Assembly: GCF_000243135.2 (NCBI RefSeq)
Contig: NC_019903.1
Coordinates: 472,001-536,000 of the forward strand
Length of the DNA stretch: 64,000 nucleotides
DNA from: Desulfitobacterium dichloroeliminans LMG P-21439
GTDB lineage: Bacteria; Bacillota; Desulfitobacteriia; Desulfitobacteriales; Desulfitobacteriaceae
Direction of reading: 5' to 3'
The notes under the pieces were generated by a model that was not told where the DNA came from, did not search any database, and was given only the letters and a program-made list of their open reading frames with translations. This document shows positions 1-10,652 of the stretch, piece by piece. The position numbers were made by a program, and so were the translations under genes. Each line of letters opens with the position of its first letter. The stretch's first letter is position 1.

Positions 1-1384
<1,384 letters not shown>

Positions 1385-1418
1385 ATACACCCGATGGAGT
1401 GCCGGAGGAGGGCTGAAC

Positions 1419-1637
1419 ATGTCAAAAGAAGACGTTATTGAAGTTGAAGGAAAGGTCCTGGAACCGCTGCCAAATGCTATGTTTTTAGTGGAGTTGTCCA
1501 ATGGACACAAAGTGTTAGCACATGTATCTGGGAAGATCCGGATGAATTTTATACGCATTCTGCCGGGAGACCGGGTTACTGTGGAGCTTTCTCCCTATGA
1601 CTTGTCTCGCGGGCGGATTGTATATCGGTTTAAGTAA
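1419..1637 (+). CDS. infA: Translation initiation factor IF-1
   Basis: A 72-aa single OB-fold protein that binds the ribosomal A site during initiation. It has the usual length and family signature ([13 protein letters not shown], then [13 protein letters not shown], ending RGRIVYRFK). A GGAGGAGGG Shine-Dalgarno lies before the ATG. It sits between map and rpmJ as in most Firmicutes; no separate KOW-domain gene lies between map and infA. Confidence 0.97.
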   Translation: MSKEDVIEVEGKVLEPLPNAMFLVELSNGHKVLAHVSGKIRMNFIRILPGDRVTVELSPYDLSRGRIVYRFK

Positions 1638-1659
1638 GGACCAAAGGGAGGGGATTACG

Positions 1660-1773
1660 GTGAAAGTAAGGCCTTCTGTGAAAAAGATCTGTGAAAAATG
1701 CAAGGTCATTAAGCGCCATGGCAAAGTCATGGTGATTTGTGAAAACCCGAAACACAAACAAAGGCAAGGATAA
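1660..1773 (+). CDS. rpmJ: Ribosomal protein L36
   Basis: A 37-aa large-subunit protein starting at GTG (1660) after GGAGGGG. The translation begins [14 protein letters not shown] and carries the zinc-ribbon C-x2-C ... C ... H pattern of the zinc-binding L36 form (CEKC, ICENPKH). It is too short for usual ORF cut-offs but is certain from sequence and position. It is followed by 174 bases without a gene before rpsM, an unusually wide gap for this operon and possibly a leader or internal promoter region; no clear structured element was recognised there. Confidence 0.96.
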   Translation: MKVRPSVKKICEKCKVIKRHGKVMVICENPKHKQRQG

Positions 1774-1947
1774 GACGTAGGAGACTCACCGTTGCGCGGC
1801 TGGTTGGAACTAGCACTAGATCCAATGTAGCGGGAGCTGTCTACTTGCTTAACTAGAGTTTGTTGCGGATGGTTTGTTTGGTTAATAATAACAACCATGG
1901 GATTTGAGTCCTATTGGTGTAACAGCTTATGGGGGTGTAAAGTTTAG

Positions 1948-2319
1948 ATGGCACGTATCGCTGGAGTAGATTTACCGCGGGAAAAGCGTGTTGAAGTGGG
2001 CCTCACCTATATCTATGGAATAGGTCTTCCCACCGCACACAAAATCCTTGCCAAGACCGGCGTCAACCCGGATACTCGTATTCGTGACTTGTCCGAAGAG
2101 GAAGTGAATAGCCTCCGGGAAGTTATCGATAAAGAGATTAAAGTTGAAGGTGACTTGCGTCGGGAAGTATCCCTTAATATTAAGCGTCTGATGGAAATCG
2201 GTTGCTATCGTGGATTACGTCATCGTCGTGGGCTTCCTGTACGTGGACAACGTACGAAGACGAATGCTCGTACCCGTAAAGGTCCAATCAGAGCTATTGG
2301 AGCAAAACGCAAAAAGTAG
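1948..2319 (+). CDS. rpsM: Ribosomal protein S13
   Basis: A 123-aa small-subunit head protein that contacts 16S rRNA, the P-site tRNA and the B1 bridges. The sequence is typical ([20 protein letters not shown], then the helix-two-turn-helix, then [22 protein letters not shown] and a basic tail). Preceded by a GGGGGTG Shine-Dalgarno. First gene of a tight group rpsM-rpsK-rpsD-rpoA-rplQ. Confidence 0.97.
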   Translation: MARIAGVDLPREKRVEVGLTYIYGIGLPTAHKILAKTGVNPDTRIRDLSEEEVNSLREVIDKEIKVEGDLRREVSLNIKRLMEIGCYRGLRHRRGLPVRGQRTKTNARTRKGPIRAIGAKRKK

Positions 2320-2337
2320 TAAGGGGGGATTACTGAG

Positions 2338-2727
2338 ATGGCGCGTAAAGTTGTACGCACAAAACGTCGGGAGCGCAAAAACATTGCTACAGGCGTTGCC
2401 CATATTAAGTCAACGTTTAACAATAGCATGGTCACGATTGCCGATACTAATGGTAATGTGATTTCTTGGTCTAGTGCAGGCGCACTTGGCTTCAAAGGAT
2501 CTCGTAAGAGCACTCCTTATGCTGCTCAGATGGCTGCTGAGACCGCTGCCAAAGCTGCTATGGAACATGGCTTGAAAGAAGTCGAATGCTTCGTCAAAGG
2601 ACCGGGAGCTGGCCGTGAGGCTGCTATCCGTGCCCTCCAAGCCGCAGGTTTAGAGGTTAATATGATTAAAGACGTGACGCCGATTCCGCATAACGGTTGT
2701 CGGCCTCCGAAACGTAGAAGAGTATAA
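2338..2727 (+). CDS. rpsK: Ribosomal protein S11
   Basis: A 129-aa platform protein of the 30S subunit, with the family segments [29 protein letters not shown], the [13 protein letters not shown] loop and the C-terminal [16 protein letters not shown]. Preceded by AAGGGGGG. Normal length and no unusual features. Confidence 0.97.
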   Translation: MARKVVRTKRRERKNIATGVAHIKSTFNNSMVTIADTNGNVISWSSAGALGFKGSRKSTPYAAQMAAETAAKAAMEHGLKEVECFVKGPGAGREAAIRALQAAGLEVNMIKDVTPIPHNGCRPPKRRRV

Positions 2728-2742
2728 GAAGGAGGTGTCATC

Positions 2743-3369
2743 ATGGCAAGATATACAGGCCCAGTTTGTCGTTTATGTCGTCGGGAGGGTATGAAGCTCT
2801 TCCTTAAAGGAGATCGTTGTTATACAGGCAAATGCGCGATTGATCGTCGTGCTTATGCTCCTGGTCAACACGGTCAAAGCCGTGGCAAAAAGCCAACTGA
2901 ATATGGTATTCAGTTGCGTGAAAAACAAAAAGTTCGCCGTATCTATGGCGTTATGGAAAAACAATTCCGCAGCTACTATGATAAGGCTAATCGCCAAAAA
3001 GGGGTCGTCGGGGAAAATCTCCTTCGTCTCTTAGAGCGTCGTCTTGACAACGTTGTATTCCAACTTGGCTTTGCAACGTCTCGTCCGGAAGCTCGCCAAC
3101 TGGTTCGCCATGGTCACTATACAGTGAATGGCCGCCGTGTAGATATTCCTTCCTTCCTTGTACGCGTAGGGGATGTGGTTGGCGTTAAAGAGGCCAGCAA
3201 ATCTTCACCGCGTTTGAAGGAAATCCTATCCAATTTGGATCGGACTCCACCGAAATGGATGAGCTTGGATGCTACAGCTGCTACAGGAACTATCATTGAA
3301 CTACCTGCTCGAGACGATATTCAAATGCCCATCCAGGAACATCTTATTGTTGAGAAATACTCCCGTTAA
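2743..3369 (+). CDS. rpsD: Ribosomal protein S4
   Basis: A 208-aa primary 16S rRNA-binding protein and, in many bacteria, translational regulator of this operon. The N-terminus carries four cysteines (CRLC, then two within DRCYTGKC), consistent with the zinc-binding S4 variant. An S4 RNA-binding domain follows ([34 protein letters not shown]). Start ATG follows AAGGAGGTG. Whether it represses this operon here is not visible. Confidence 0.97.
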   Translation: MARYTGPVCRLCRREGMKLFLKGDRCYTGKCAIDRRAYAPGQHGQSRGKKPTEYGIQLREKQKVRRIYGVMEKQFRSYYDKANRQKGVVGENLLRLLERRLDNVVFQLGFATSRPEARQLVRHGHYTVNGRRVDIPSFLVRVGDVVGVKEASKSSPRLKEILSNLDRTPPKWMSLDATAATGTIIELPARDDIQMPIQEHLIVEKYSR

Positions 3370-3426
3370 TCATGAGCTTAGGATGGCTTGTTGATATCAA
3401 GTTCCCGAGAAAGAAGGTGCATTCCG

Positions 3427-4374
3427 ATGTTAGAAATCGAGAAGCCCAAGATTGAATGTGTCGAACGTACTGACGATAATTCATACGCTAAATTTGTCGT
3501 TGAGCCTCTCGAAAGAGGGTATGGGATTACTCTAGGCAACTCCTTGAGAAGAATTCTCCTATCCTCTCTTCCTGGGACTGCAGTCACATCTGTAAAGATC
3601 GAAGGGGTACTCCACGAGTTTTCTACAGTACCGGGGGTTTTAGAAGATGTCACAGACATTATTCTGAATCTCAAGAGCCTTGCTTTAAAAGGGCATACGG
3701 ATGAAATCAAAGTTCTGCGTCTCGAAGCCGAAGGAGAGGGAGTCATCAAGGCCGGTGATATCATCACCGATGCTGACGTTGAAGTCCTCAACCCGGACTT
3801 GAAGATCGCAACTTTGGATAAGGATGGTCGTCTCTTCATGGAGATGACTGCCGAAAGAGGACGGGGCTATGTTCCGGCTGATAAAAACAAGAAGCCTGAC
3901 CAAGCCATCGGAATCATTCCCATTGACTCCATCTTTGCACCCATCTATAAGGTCAATTACACTGTTGAAGATACTCGTGTCGGCATGGTCACAGACTATG
4001 ACAAGCTAACCCTTGAAGTCTGGTCTAACGGCAGTATCACTCCAGAAGAAGCGACCAGTTTGGCTGCGAAGATTCTCAGTGAGCATCTGCGTCTCTTCAT
4101 TGGACTCACCGATAAGCTCAACAATGTTGAGATCATGGTCGAGAAAGAAGAAGAAGCGAAGGACAAAATTCTGGAGATGACGATTGAAGATCTTGACCTT
4201 TCAGTCCGCTCTTACAATTGTCTGAAACGGGCCGGTATTAACTCAGTAGAGGAACTGACCCAAAAGACGGAAGAGGACATGATCAAGGTGCGTAACCTCG
4301 GTCGCAAGTCCTTGGAAGAAGTGGAGACTAAGTTGAAAGACCTCGGCTTGGGGTTCCGCAAAGCTGAGGACTAA
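3427..4374 (+). CDS. rpoA: RNA polymerase alpha subunit
   Basis: A 315-aa alpha subunit: N-terminal dimerisation and assembly domain ([20 protein letters not shown]), linker, and C-terminal domain that binds UP elements and activators ([19 protein letters not shown], then [11 protein letters not shown]). I use the internal ATG at 3427 because [10 protein letters not shown] is the conserved start and GAGAAAGAAGG precedes it. The in-frame extension back to 3388 lacks family similarity. Confidence 0.97.
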   Translation: MLEIEKPKIECVERTDDNSYAKFVVEPLERGYGITLGNSLRRILLSSLPGTAVTSVKIEGVLHEFSTVPGVLEDVTDIILNLKSLALKGHTDEIKVLRLEAEGEGVIKAGDIITDADVEVLNPDLKIATLDKDGRLFMEMTAERGRGYVPADKNKKPDQAIGIIPIDSIFAPIYKVNYTVEDTRVGMVTDYDKLTLEVWSNGSITPEEATSLAAKILSEHLRLFIGLTDKLNNVEIMVEKEEEAKDKILEMTIEDLDLSVRSYNCLKRAGINSVEELTQKTEEDMIKVRNLGRKSLEEVETKLKDLGLGFRKAED

Positions 4375-4400
4375 TTCGGTGCAAAAGGAGGGGAACAACA

Positions 4401-4739
4401 TTGGCTTACCGTAAATTGGGAAGAAACATGGGTCACAGAGGCGCAATGCTTCGCAACCTAGCAACTTCCCTTTTAAAACACGAGCGCATTGAAACCACAG
4501 AGGCCCGTGCCAAAGAGGTAAATGCTATTGCTGAGAAGATGATTACTCTCGGTAAACAAGGCGATCTCGCAGCACGTCGTCATGCTATGAGCTATCTGAT
4601 GGAAGAAGATGTGGTCACCAAATTATTTGAAACCATCGCTCCAAAGTATGCTGATCGCCAAGGTGGATATACCCGGATTATGAAGGTCGGGTATCGCCGC
4701 GGAGACGCTGCAGAAATGGTTCTTATTGAACTCGTCTAA
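4401..4739 (+). CDS. rplQ: Ribosomal protein L17
   Basis: A 112-aa large-subunit protein starting at TTG (4401) after AAGGAGGGG. The translation [25 protein letters not shown] is the conserved L17 start, and the length is normal. Last gene of the superoperon; a strong terminator follows 43 bases later. Confidence 0.97.
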   Translation: MAYRKLGRNMGHRGAMLRNLATSLLKHERIETTEARAKEVNAIAEKMITLGKQGDLAARRHAMSYLMEEDVVTKLFETIAPKYADRQGGYTRIMKVGYRRGDAAEMVLIELV

Positions 4740-4781
4740 TTACACACGTTCGTAACACATTCTTGGTCAGATAAGAAGTGA

Positions 4782-4815
4782 AGTCAGGTTGTTATAAGCA
4801 GCCTGGCTTTTTTTA
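4782..4815 (+). terminator. Intrinsic terminator of the ribosomal operon
   Basis: A 10-bp stem (AGTCAGGTTG paired with CAGCCTGGCT, including G-U pairs) around a TTATAAG loop, followed by seven T residues. It lies directly after rplQ. Confidence 0.9.
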
Positions 4816-5114
4816 TTTATAAGCCACAATTATAGGCATAGTTTGACTTGCGAAGCATATATACTCATGTAGAAAGAAAGCGAATAAACTAGGATAGTTT
4901 GTTAATTTTAGGTAAGGCTCTCTGCGTTAGATATATTTAGGAGAAATCTACTTCTATGTGGGGCTTGATGCTCAGTAAATTTGAATAATGACGAATGCAA
5001 ATGGAAAATAATGGTTGTAGAATATGGGTTTCAAAAGTATACTATCTGTAAGATGTATGAAATGGTGATTAAAATTCGCATAGTTTGGGCTAAAGTTATT
5101 GGAGGTAAGGGCTA
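4816..5114. other. Gene-free AT-rich intergenic region
   Basis: About 300 AT-rich bases between the ribosomal terminator and the Shine-Dalgarno (GGAGG at 5101) of the next gene. I see no convincing ORF, repeat or folded RNA. Promoters for the downstream pair presumably lie here, but no box pair is clear enough to mark. Confidence 0.5.
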
Positions 5115-5124
5115 ATGATGTATT

Positions 5125-5448
5125 ATGTTTAGCTTAAGCCAAAAAATAAGAGATTCCATGACGAATTTTTTGCAACTCTATCCGATGTATTGTGAATACC
5201 AAAAAGAGATATTTGAGCTTACTGAAGAACGAATGGCGCAGAGTAAATACTCAATGGATAGGTGCGGCTTTGGACACCAAGCTGTAAAGTATCAGCTCGA
5301 TGTGGATATTACAGTTGAGCTAACCAAGGCTGCAATGCAGATAAAACCTTCAGCAGAGGCTGATCTCCCATTATGTTTAAGGATAACGGATAGAGAAAGG
5401 GGCAGGGCTAATGATGCCTTATGCGAGCCTGGGCCAGAAAGTCAATGA
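5125..5448 (+). CDS. Unknown small protein, first of a tandem paralogue pair, possible 5' frameshift
   Basis: A 107-aa product that I do not recognise. Its first 75 or so residues match the next gene: both share a QKI/V start, LYP-Y plus KEI segments, FGHQ, and the block DVDITVELTKAAM versus HADITVEITKQAM. The ATG at 5125 is about 19 bases from GGAGG, too far for good initiation. The context GGGCTAATGATG at 5111-5120 is identical to the start context of the second copy. Aligning the two DNAs indicates one extra base near 5128-5130 in this copy, which sends the ATG at 5115 to a TAG after five codons. So this is either a gene with a poor start or a freshly frameshifted duplicate. No membrane segment. 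Confidence 0.5.
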   Translation: MFSLSQKIRDSMTNFLQLYPMYCEYQKEIFELTEERMAQSKYSMDRCGFGHQAVKYQLDVDITVELTKAAMQIKPSAEADLPLCLRITDRERGRANDALCEPGPESQ

Positions 5449-5851
5449 AGTGTTCGATGGTTTTTTGCGTTTTTATCCAAGTTACCAGGAATTTCGCAAG
5501 GAAATCATTGAAGTGACTGAAAAGCATATCTCGCAAAGTCTGGCAGCAATGAGTGAGGAGACATTAAATAACTATTTCTTTGGTCATCAACTACACGCTG
5601 ATATCACAGTAGAAATAACAAAGCAGGCAATGAACCTAAAGGAATTCACCGTCCCTGTAAGAGCTATAGTGCGTCCAGAGCCCCTACGAGCACCACAGTC
5701 TTTACAGGCACCACAATCGTTACATTCGCGACCGTTACCATTGTATTCGCAGTCCCCGCAGTATCCGAAGACGCAAAGTTATTTACCGAGTTCAACTCCT
5801 CCCAAGTCAAGTTATACAAAACGCACGACGCGTTTTACCTATGAGAAATGA
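5411..5851 (+). CDS. Unknown protein with conserved FGHQ-DITVE domain and proline-rich tail
   Basis: A 146-aa product. Residues 1-75 or so are the domain shared with the preceding gene (FLRFYPSYQEFRKEIIEVTEK, then FGHQLHADITVEITKQAM). Residues 85-146 are a low-complexity Pro/Ser/Gln/Tyr-rich tail with a near-repeat APQSLQAPQSL, ending in a basic-aromatic stretch (TKRTTRFTYEK). Start ATG at 5411 (or 5414) after GAAAGGGGCAGGG. It overlaps the upstream copy by 38 bases, consistent with a tandem duplication. The tail resembles surface-exposed or spore-associated linkers only in composition; function is unknown. Confidence 0.6.
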   Translation: MMPYASLGQKVNEVFDGFLRFYPSYQEFRKEIIEVTEKHISQSLAAMSEETLNNYFFGHQLHADITVEITKQAMNLKEFTVPVRAIVRPEPLRAPQSLQAPQSLHSRPLPLYSQSPQYPKTQSYLPSSTPPKSSYTKRTTRFTYEK

Positions 5852-5903
5852 TCTGCCCTTGTCAAGGTGGACCAGGGAAATAAATAAACAAGGTTTATGA
5901 GAC

Positions 5904-5939
5904 AAGCTACTACCAAATAAGGTGGTAGCTTATTCTTTT
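5904..5939 (+). terminator. Stem-loop, probable terminator at IS3 boundary
   Basis: AAGCTACTACC pairs with GGTGGTAGCTT (11 bp, one G-U) around AAATAA, followed by ATTCTTTT. It can end transcription from the unknown gene at 5411-5851, and it lies just inside the presumed outer end of the insertion sequence that follows, so it may also shield the transposase from outside transcription. Confidence 0.65.
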
Positions 5940-6909
5940 ATGCAGCATACTTTTCCTTGTACTTCAAAATTCGTTTGTTCTCGGAAATAGGATATTGTAC
6001 TGGAGAATCTGTTCCAAGTGCAGCAGCCCGTACTTCCATAGGAGTGCGGTTTCCGAATCGCTCCTGAAGCCGTTCGTAGTTATAGAAATGTATGTATTGA
6101 TCAATTGCTGTTCTAAGAGTTGCTTCGTCTTCAAACTTATTTAGATTGAACATTTCTGCTTTTATGATTCCCCAGAAGCCCTCAGTGGGACAGTTGTCGA
6201 GGCAGTGACCGACACGTGACATCGATTGCTCCATCTGCTGTTCTCTGAGCTTCATCTGAAAAACTTTACTGGTGTATTGAAAGCCCCTGTCACTATGAAA
6301 CAAGGGCTTTGCATCCGGATTTGCAGCCACTGCACGGTCAAAGGTATCAAATACCAACCTGTTGTCATTGCGCTTGTTTAATACATATGCCACCACAGAG
6401 CGATCGTGCAGATCCACAATAGCACTGAGGTACAACTTGTGCACAATCGCTCCTTCATACCATTTGAACTCGGTTACATCCGTTACCCATTTCTCGTTTG
6501 GTTTGGTTGCATTGAAATCCCGCTTTAAGATATTCTCCGCAGTAGTTTCGGGAGAAGCATAAGAGTATTTTCTCTGCTTTCTTCGAATCACAGAATGGAT
6601 GTTGAGGACTTTCATGATGCGGTGAATCCTATTCTTGCTGTAGAATGTTCCGTTAAAATGGTTTATCCAGGCTGTCATACGGCGGTATCCGAGAATATGG
6701 TTGAATTTGTCGTCATACTCTCTAACCAACTCAGCTAACTGGATATTCTCTTGCTCGGCTTTTGGCACAGCACGGTGAGTCCATTTGTAATATGCAGCCT
6801 TAGCAAGATTCAGTTGTCGGCACATCCAGCGAATACTCCACTTCTTTTCCCTATGAAAATGCTGTATTGCAAGATATTTGGATTCAAAACGTAGCCTCCC
6901 CAACCTCAC
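5938..6909 (-). CDS. IS3-family transposase OrfB (DDE integrase catalytic domain)
   Basis: A 323-aa catalytic subunit. Order: N-terminal HTH_21-type region (IRWMCRQLNLAKAAYYKW), then an rve integrase core with D in WVTDVTEF, D in HSDRGFQYTS and E in EGFWGIIKAEM, and the end NYERLQERFGNRTPMEVR. All DDE residues are present, so it looks functional. It begins at a GTG overlapping the OrfA stop by four bases. The frame is also open back to an A7G slippery run in orfA, so the active product is probably an OrfAB frameshift fusion. Confidence 0.92.
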   Translation of the reverse strand: MRLGRLRFESKYLAIQHFHREKKWSIRWMCRQLNLAKAAYYKWTHRAVPKAEQENIQLAELVREYDDKFNHILGYRRMTAWINHFNGTFYSKNRIHRIMKVLNIHSVIRRKQRKYSYASPETTAENILKRDFNATKPNEKWVTDVTEFKWYEGAIVHKLYLSAIVDLHDRSVVAYVLNKRNDNRLVFDTFDRAVAANPDAKPLFHSDRGFQYTSKVFQMKLREQQMEQSMSRVGHCLDNCPTEGFWGIIKAEMFNLNKFEDEATLRTAIDQYIHFYNYERLQERFGNRTPMEVRAAALGTDSPVQYPISENKRILKYKEKYAA

Positions 6910-7583
6910 ATCCCTTCGAATTCCTTCACTTTTTTTAACAGCTCTACAACCATATCCCTTTCTTCCAGCTGGCGCTTTAGGCGAAAGTTTTCTCGGCGTA
7001 AACGCTCCAACTCACCGACTTCATCATCTGTCTTGTGCTTGCCACGCTTGTCTGTGAGTCCATCTTCACCAGTTTCGAGATATTTCTTTACCCAGGTGTA
7101 GACCTGACTGTAGGAAACATCATAAAGGGCAGCTGTACCTTTATAATCTTTACCATGAGAGATACAGTACTCAGTAATTTCTCTTCTTTCTTCCAGAGTT
7201 GTTTTTCTTCTTGCGTATGCCATATAGACCTCCCTATTCGGAGCATAGTCCTTGAGCTCTTTATTGGCATTATAACGCTTAATCCATTGCCAGAGAACGC
7301 TTCTGTTTGAAATATTAAATTTTGCTACGATGTCATCTACGTAGCCATCTCCTCGAAGAACAGCTTCGACGCACATTGTCTTGAATTCTTTGTTGTAATG
7401 AGCGTTACCCTCTCCTTTCACAAAGCATACTGCACCTTGCTCTCTGTATTTGCGAATCCAATCTTTAAGCGTTGTTTCACCTATTCCATATGTTTTTGCA
7501 AGTGATTCATAAGAACCTTGTCCAGATAGATACTCTTCAACAATTCTCAGCTTCCATTCGGCATTATGCGGTGATTTAGCCAT
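6906..7583 (-). CDS. IS3-family transposase OrfA (DNA-binding)
   Basis: 225 aa with two or three helix-turn-helix repeats (YESLAKTYGIGETTLKDWIRKYREQG, and later YDVSYSQVYTWVKKYLETG) and a C-terminal leucine-zipper-like stretch (ELERLRRENFRLKRQLEE). The start is ATG at 7583 because AGGAGGA lies just before it and MAKSPHN is a typical OrfA start; the upstream in-frame Met at 7619 is inside the element end. Near 6930-6936 the transcript carries seven A followed by G within codons TTA-AAA-AAA-GTG, a classic -1 slippery site leading into OrfB. Confidence 0.9.
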   Translation of the reverse strand: MAKSPHNAEWKLRIVEEYLSGQGSYESLAKTYGIGETTLKDWIRKYREQGAVCFVKGEGNAHYNKEFKTMCVEAVLRGDGYVDDIVAKFNISNRSVLWQWIKRYNANKELKDYAPNREVYMAYARRKTTLEERREITEYCISHGKDYKGTAALYDVSYSQVYTWVKKYLETGEDGLTDKRGKHKTDDEVGELERLRRENFRLKRQLEERDMVVELLKKVKEFEGM

Positions 7584-7750
7584 AAAAAATCCTCCTAAAG
7601 TAGTTTTGGATATTTCCATGGTCTACTTTAGGAGGAGCATATCAAAACACGGGAACGTCATCTTCCTGCCCTTTAAGGGGTGCTCGCTTCCCCAGGGGAG
7701 CCTATAAAGAACGATAAGAAATCAACAAAGATGGCGAATCAAAGATAACC

Positions 7751-7792
7751 AGACAAAGGAACCGACTACATAAGTGATCGGTTCCTTTGTCT
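7751..7792. terminator. Perfect 15-bp stem-loop
   Basis: AGACAAAGGAACCGA pairs perfectly with TCGGTTCCTTTGTCT around a 12-base loop. It has no T-run on either strand. It lies between the IS3 element and the peptide transporter operon. It could be an old terminator of the locus now separated by the IS, or a regulatory hairpin in the transporter leader. Confidence 0.5.
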
Positions 7793-7936
7793 GTACTCCC
7801 CCGTCACTGCCCCTATCCCTTGTGTGCGCCAGAAGGACAAGTGTGCTTAATTTCTTGCTCAGAATCATTGACATGGAACCATGGAGTGATAAAATAAAAC
7901 GTAGGTTGTCTATTATATAAAAAAGGAGAGAAGAAT

Positions 7937-9511
7937 GTGAAAAAAGGGAAACGGTTTATAGCTCTTGCCTTAAGCATGCTTTTGGTCGGCGTATCATTAG
8001 CAGGCTGCGGAGCAAGCAATGCAGGTAGCACAAACACAGGGGACAAAGTAGATAAGGCTAAAGAGACCTTAATCTACGCTCAAGGCGCCGAGCCAAGAGG
8101 GCTCGATCCAGCCCTTGTGGACGATGGTGAGTCCGCTAAGGTCATGATCAACCTCTATGAGGGACTCTTAAAGTATGCTGATGATTCAACCAAAGTTGAA
8201 CCTTCACTGGCGAAAAGTTGGGAAGTAAGTCCAGATGGACTTAGCTATACCTTCAAGCTCCAAGAGGGCGTCAAGTTCCATGACGGTACTGATTTCAACG
8301 CTGAAGCAGTGAAGATCAATATCGATCGCCAAATTCCACCTCAAGCTACCCCGGATATGGCTTATGGCTCTTTCGTTTATGGATCAGTTAAGGATGTAGA
8401 AGTTGTCGATGCGAATACTGTTAAAATCAATCTGACAGCTCCTAGCACCCCTTTCCTCAATAACCTGGCTATGGTTATGGCTGCTCCTATGGTTAGTCCT
8501 AAGGCTTTACAAGAAAAAAGTAACAATCTTAACCAAGCTCCCGTGGGAACAGGCCCCTACAAGTTCGTTAGTTGGGCAAAAGATGAGAACATCGTTTTAG
8601 AACGGTATGAAGAATATTGGGGCGAAAAGGCTCTGACCAAAAATGTTATCTTTAAATTCATCAAAGATAACTCAGCTCGAGTGGTTGCCTTAAACAACGG
8701 TGAGGCCGATATGATTGATGGTATCGATGCTACTGTCGTTGATCAAATCACTAGCGCAGGAAATAAAGTATTCCAAGCTCCTGGTATGAATATCAACTAC
8801 ATGGCTTATAACACCTCCAAAGCACCTTTTAATGATGCTAAGGTCCGCAAAGCTGTTTCTCAGGCTATCAATGTTCCTGAGTTAGTAGAAAGCCTCTATC
8901 AAGGTTATTCTGAAACTGCAACTTCCGTATTACCCACCTTTATGGAAGGCTATGACGCAAGTATTGCGCAAGCCGCTTATGATCCCGCCGCTGCTACAGA
9001 GGCTCTCAAAGCAGCTGGCTTAACTAATGTCCACATCATTACTTATACTAATCCAAGACCTTATAATGCGGCTACTGGCCAAGCCCTTGCCGAGGCTATT
9101 CAAGGCTACCTCTCTAAAGTTGGCGTAACCGCTACCATCGACTCCTATGACTGGACAACTTATAAAGAAAAAGTAAAAGCTGGTGACTATGACATCTGCT
9201 TCTATGGTTGGATCGGTGACAACGGAGACCCGGACAACTTTATGTATCTGTTAGCTCATGAAGATCCTACGATGAATGTGGCTCGTTATAATAACCCAGA
9301 ATTCAATGCCTTAATTGAAGAAGGTATCAAAGCTCCTGCAGGCGCTGATCGCAACGCTATCTATACCAATCTCGAGAAAATCGCCGCTGAAGATGCTGCT
9401 TGGCTCCCCCTTTCCCATGCACAGACCCTTGCAGCTTATAGCCCTAAAGTTCAAAACTTCTTGTACCATATGACTGGTGTTACTCCATTTGCTGGGGTAT
9501 CCAAAGAATAA
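7937..9511 (+). CDS. Peptide ABC transporter, substrate-binding lipoprotein
   Basis: A 524-aa family-5 extracellular solute-binding protein that delivers peptides to the permeases. It starts at GTG after AAGGAGA. It has a lipoprotein signal (MKKGKRFIALALSMLLVGVS, then lipobox LAGC, cysteine about residue 24), a Ser/Gly/Thr-rich linker, and the family-5 core with YTFKLQEGVKFHDGTDFNAE. The C-terminal part carries YGWIGDNGDPDNFMYLL, the Asp-containing segment typical of dipeptide-binding DppA proteins, so di- or short peptides are likelier cargo than nickel. It heads a five-gene operon with a hairpin after it, which fits higher expression of the binding protein. Confidence 0.9.
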   Translation: MKKGKRFIALALSMLLVGVSLAGCGASNAGSTNTGDKVDKAKETLIYAQGAEPRGLDPALVDDGESAKVMINLYEGLLKYADDSTKVEPSLAKSWEVSPDGLSYTFKLQEGVKFHDGTDFNAEAVKINIDRQIPPQATPDMAYGSFVYGSVKDVEVVDANTVKINLTAPSTPFLNNLAMVMAAPMVSPKALQEKSNNLNQAPVGTGPYKFVSWAKDENIVLERYEEYWGEKALTKNVIFKFIKDNSARVVALNNGEADMIDGIDATVVDQITSAGNKVFQAPGMNINYMAYNTSKAPFNDAKVRKAVSQAINVPELVESLYQGYSETATSVLPTFMEGYDASIAQAAYDPAAATEALKAAGLTNVHIITYTNPRPYNAATGQALAEAIQGYLSKVGVTATIDSYDWTTYKEKVKAGDYDICFYGWIGDNGDPDNFMYLLAHEDPTMNVARYNNPEFNALIEEGIKAPAGADRNAIYTNLEKIAAEDAAWLPLSHAQTLAAYSPKVQNFLYHMTGVTPFAGVSKE

Positions 9512-9543
9512 TAAGGTAAAAGGAAAGAAGTTGGCTGCCGAGG

Positions 9544-9577
9544 ACCGGTCTTTGTGCCGGTTCCCGGTTTTGCTTTT
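9544..9577 (+). terminator. Intra-operon hairpin after the binding-protein gene
   Basis: A short stem (ACCGG...CCGGT) followed by CCCGGTTTTGCTTTTT. Partial terminators or stabilising hairpins here are common in ABC importer operons and would raise the amount of binding protein over permease. Confidence 0.5.
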
Positions 9578-9632
9578 TCATCAGAATCTTCCGCCGAGTT
9601 TTCTATATCTTAAGAGCCGAAGGGTGTTGGAG

Positions 9633-10640
9633 ATGTTAAAGTATATCGTTAATAGAATCTTGATGTTGATTCCTGTACTAATTGGTGTATCCATTATTGT
9701 TTTCTTTATTATGCGCGTTTTATCACCTGATCCGGCCCCGATTGTGTTAGGTCAGCATGCGACTCAAGAATCAGTTGATGTTTGGAGACAGGCTAACGGG
9801 TTAAATGATCCCATCCCTCTTCAATATCTAAACTTTATTGTAGGCGCTGTCCAAGGCGATCTGGGAACTTCCTATTATACAAAGGCGCCTGTCATTGAAG
9901 AAATTATGGCACGCTTTCCGGCCACCATCGAATTAGCAATGGTTGCTATTGTTTTGGCTTCTGTAGTTGGAATTATAATCGGAATTATTTCCGCGGTAAA
10001 AAAGAATTCCTTATTTGATAACGCGGGTATGTTTCTGGCCTTAGTTGGGGTATCAATGCCCATCTTTTGGTTGGGTATTTTGCTGATTATTTTTTTCTCA
10101 GGTACACTCTATTGGCTTCCCTCCAGCGGGAGAATCGATCCTTTGTTAAGGCCTATGGATGTTACTGGGTTTTATCTCATTGACAGTTTGATCGCCGGAG
10201 ATATGGAGGCATTTACGGATGCACTTCAGCATCTGATCTTGCCGGGAGTCGCTCTAGCCATGTATTCTATGGCCATTATTACACGGATGACTCGCTCCAG
10301 CATGCTAGAGACCTTGCAGCAGGATTACATTCGGACAGCACGAGCTAAAGGGGTTTCCGAGGTGAATGTCGTTCGTAAGCACGCCTTTCGCAATGGCTTG
10401 ATTCCGATTGTGACGGTGATTGGCCTCCAGTTGGGGAGTCTGCTCGGTGGAGCAGTTTTGACGGAAACAGTCTTCTCCTGGCCGGGTATTGGCTCTTATA
10501 CGGTTGCCTGCATTCTGAAGTCCGATTTTCCGGTAGTGCAGGGAGTTGTCCTGCTTATTGCCACAATATTTGTGCTTATGAATTTGCTAGTTGACGTGAT
10601 CTATGCCTTTTTAGATCCACGTATTAAATATTCCAAGTAG
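9633..10640 (+). CDS. dppB: Peptide ABC transporter permease (DppB type)
   Basis: A 335-aa inner-membrane permease. I start it at ATG 9633 (MLKYIVNRILMLIPVLIGVS), preceded by GTTGGAG; the longer in-frame extension crosses the intergenic hairpin and is not protein-like. It has six predicted membrane segments and the EAA loop (RTARAKGVSEVNVVRKHAFRNGLIPIVT), the site of contact with the ATPases. Pairs with the next permease. Confidence 0.93.
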   Translation: MLKYIVNRILMLIPVLIGVSIIVFFIMRVLSPDPAPIVLGQHATQESVDVWRQANGLNDPIPLQYLNFIVGAVQGDLGTSYYTKAPVIEEIMARFPATIELAMVAIVLASVVGIIIGIISAVKKNSLFDNAGMFLALVGVSMPIFWLGILLIIFFSGTLYWLPSSGRIDPLLRPMDVTGFYLIDSLIAGDMEAFTDALQHLILPGVALAMYSMAIITRMTRSSMLETLQQDYIRTARAKGVSEVNVVRKHAFRNGLIPIVTVIGLQLGSLLGGAVLTETVFSWPGIGSYTVACILKSDFPVVQGVVLLIATIFVLMNLLVDVIYAFLDPRIKYSK

Positions 10641-10652
10641 GAGGTTGCTTGT

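Larger units (their letters stand above)
5898..7644 (-). mobile_element. IS3-family insertion sequence
   Basis: About 1.75 kb with overlapping orfA/orfB in IS3 arrangement on the minus strand. The orfA-side end reads TGATATGCTCCTCCTAAAG from 7644 inward; the opposite end, TGAGACAAGCTACTACC at 5898, is an imperfect match. The same TGATATGCTCC end recurs in the second IS3 element at 31787. No clear target-site duplication was found, so the 5898 boundary is approximate. Confidence 0.8.

Noticed and set aside
9477-9632. Upstream extension of the DppB reading frame
   Set aside because: It spans the intergenic hairpin and its translation is unlike any permease N-terminus; ATG 9633 is well supported.
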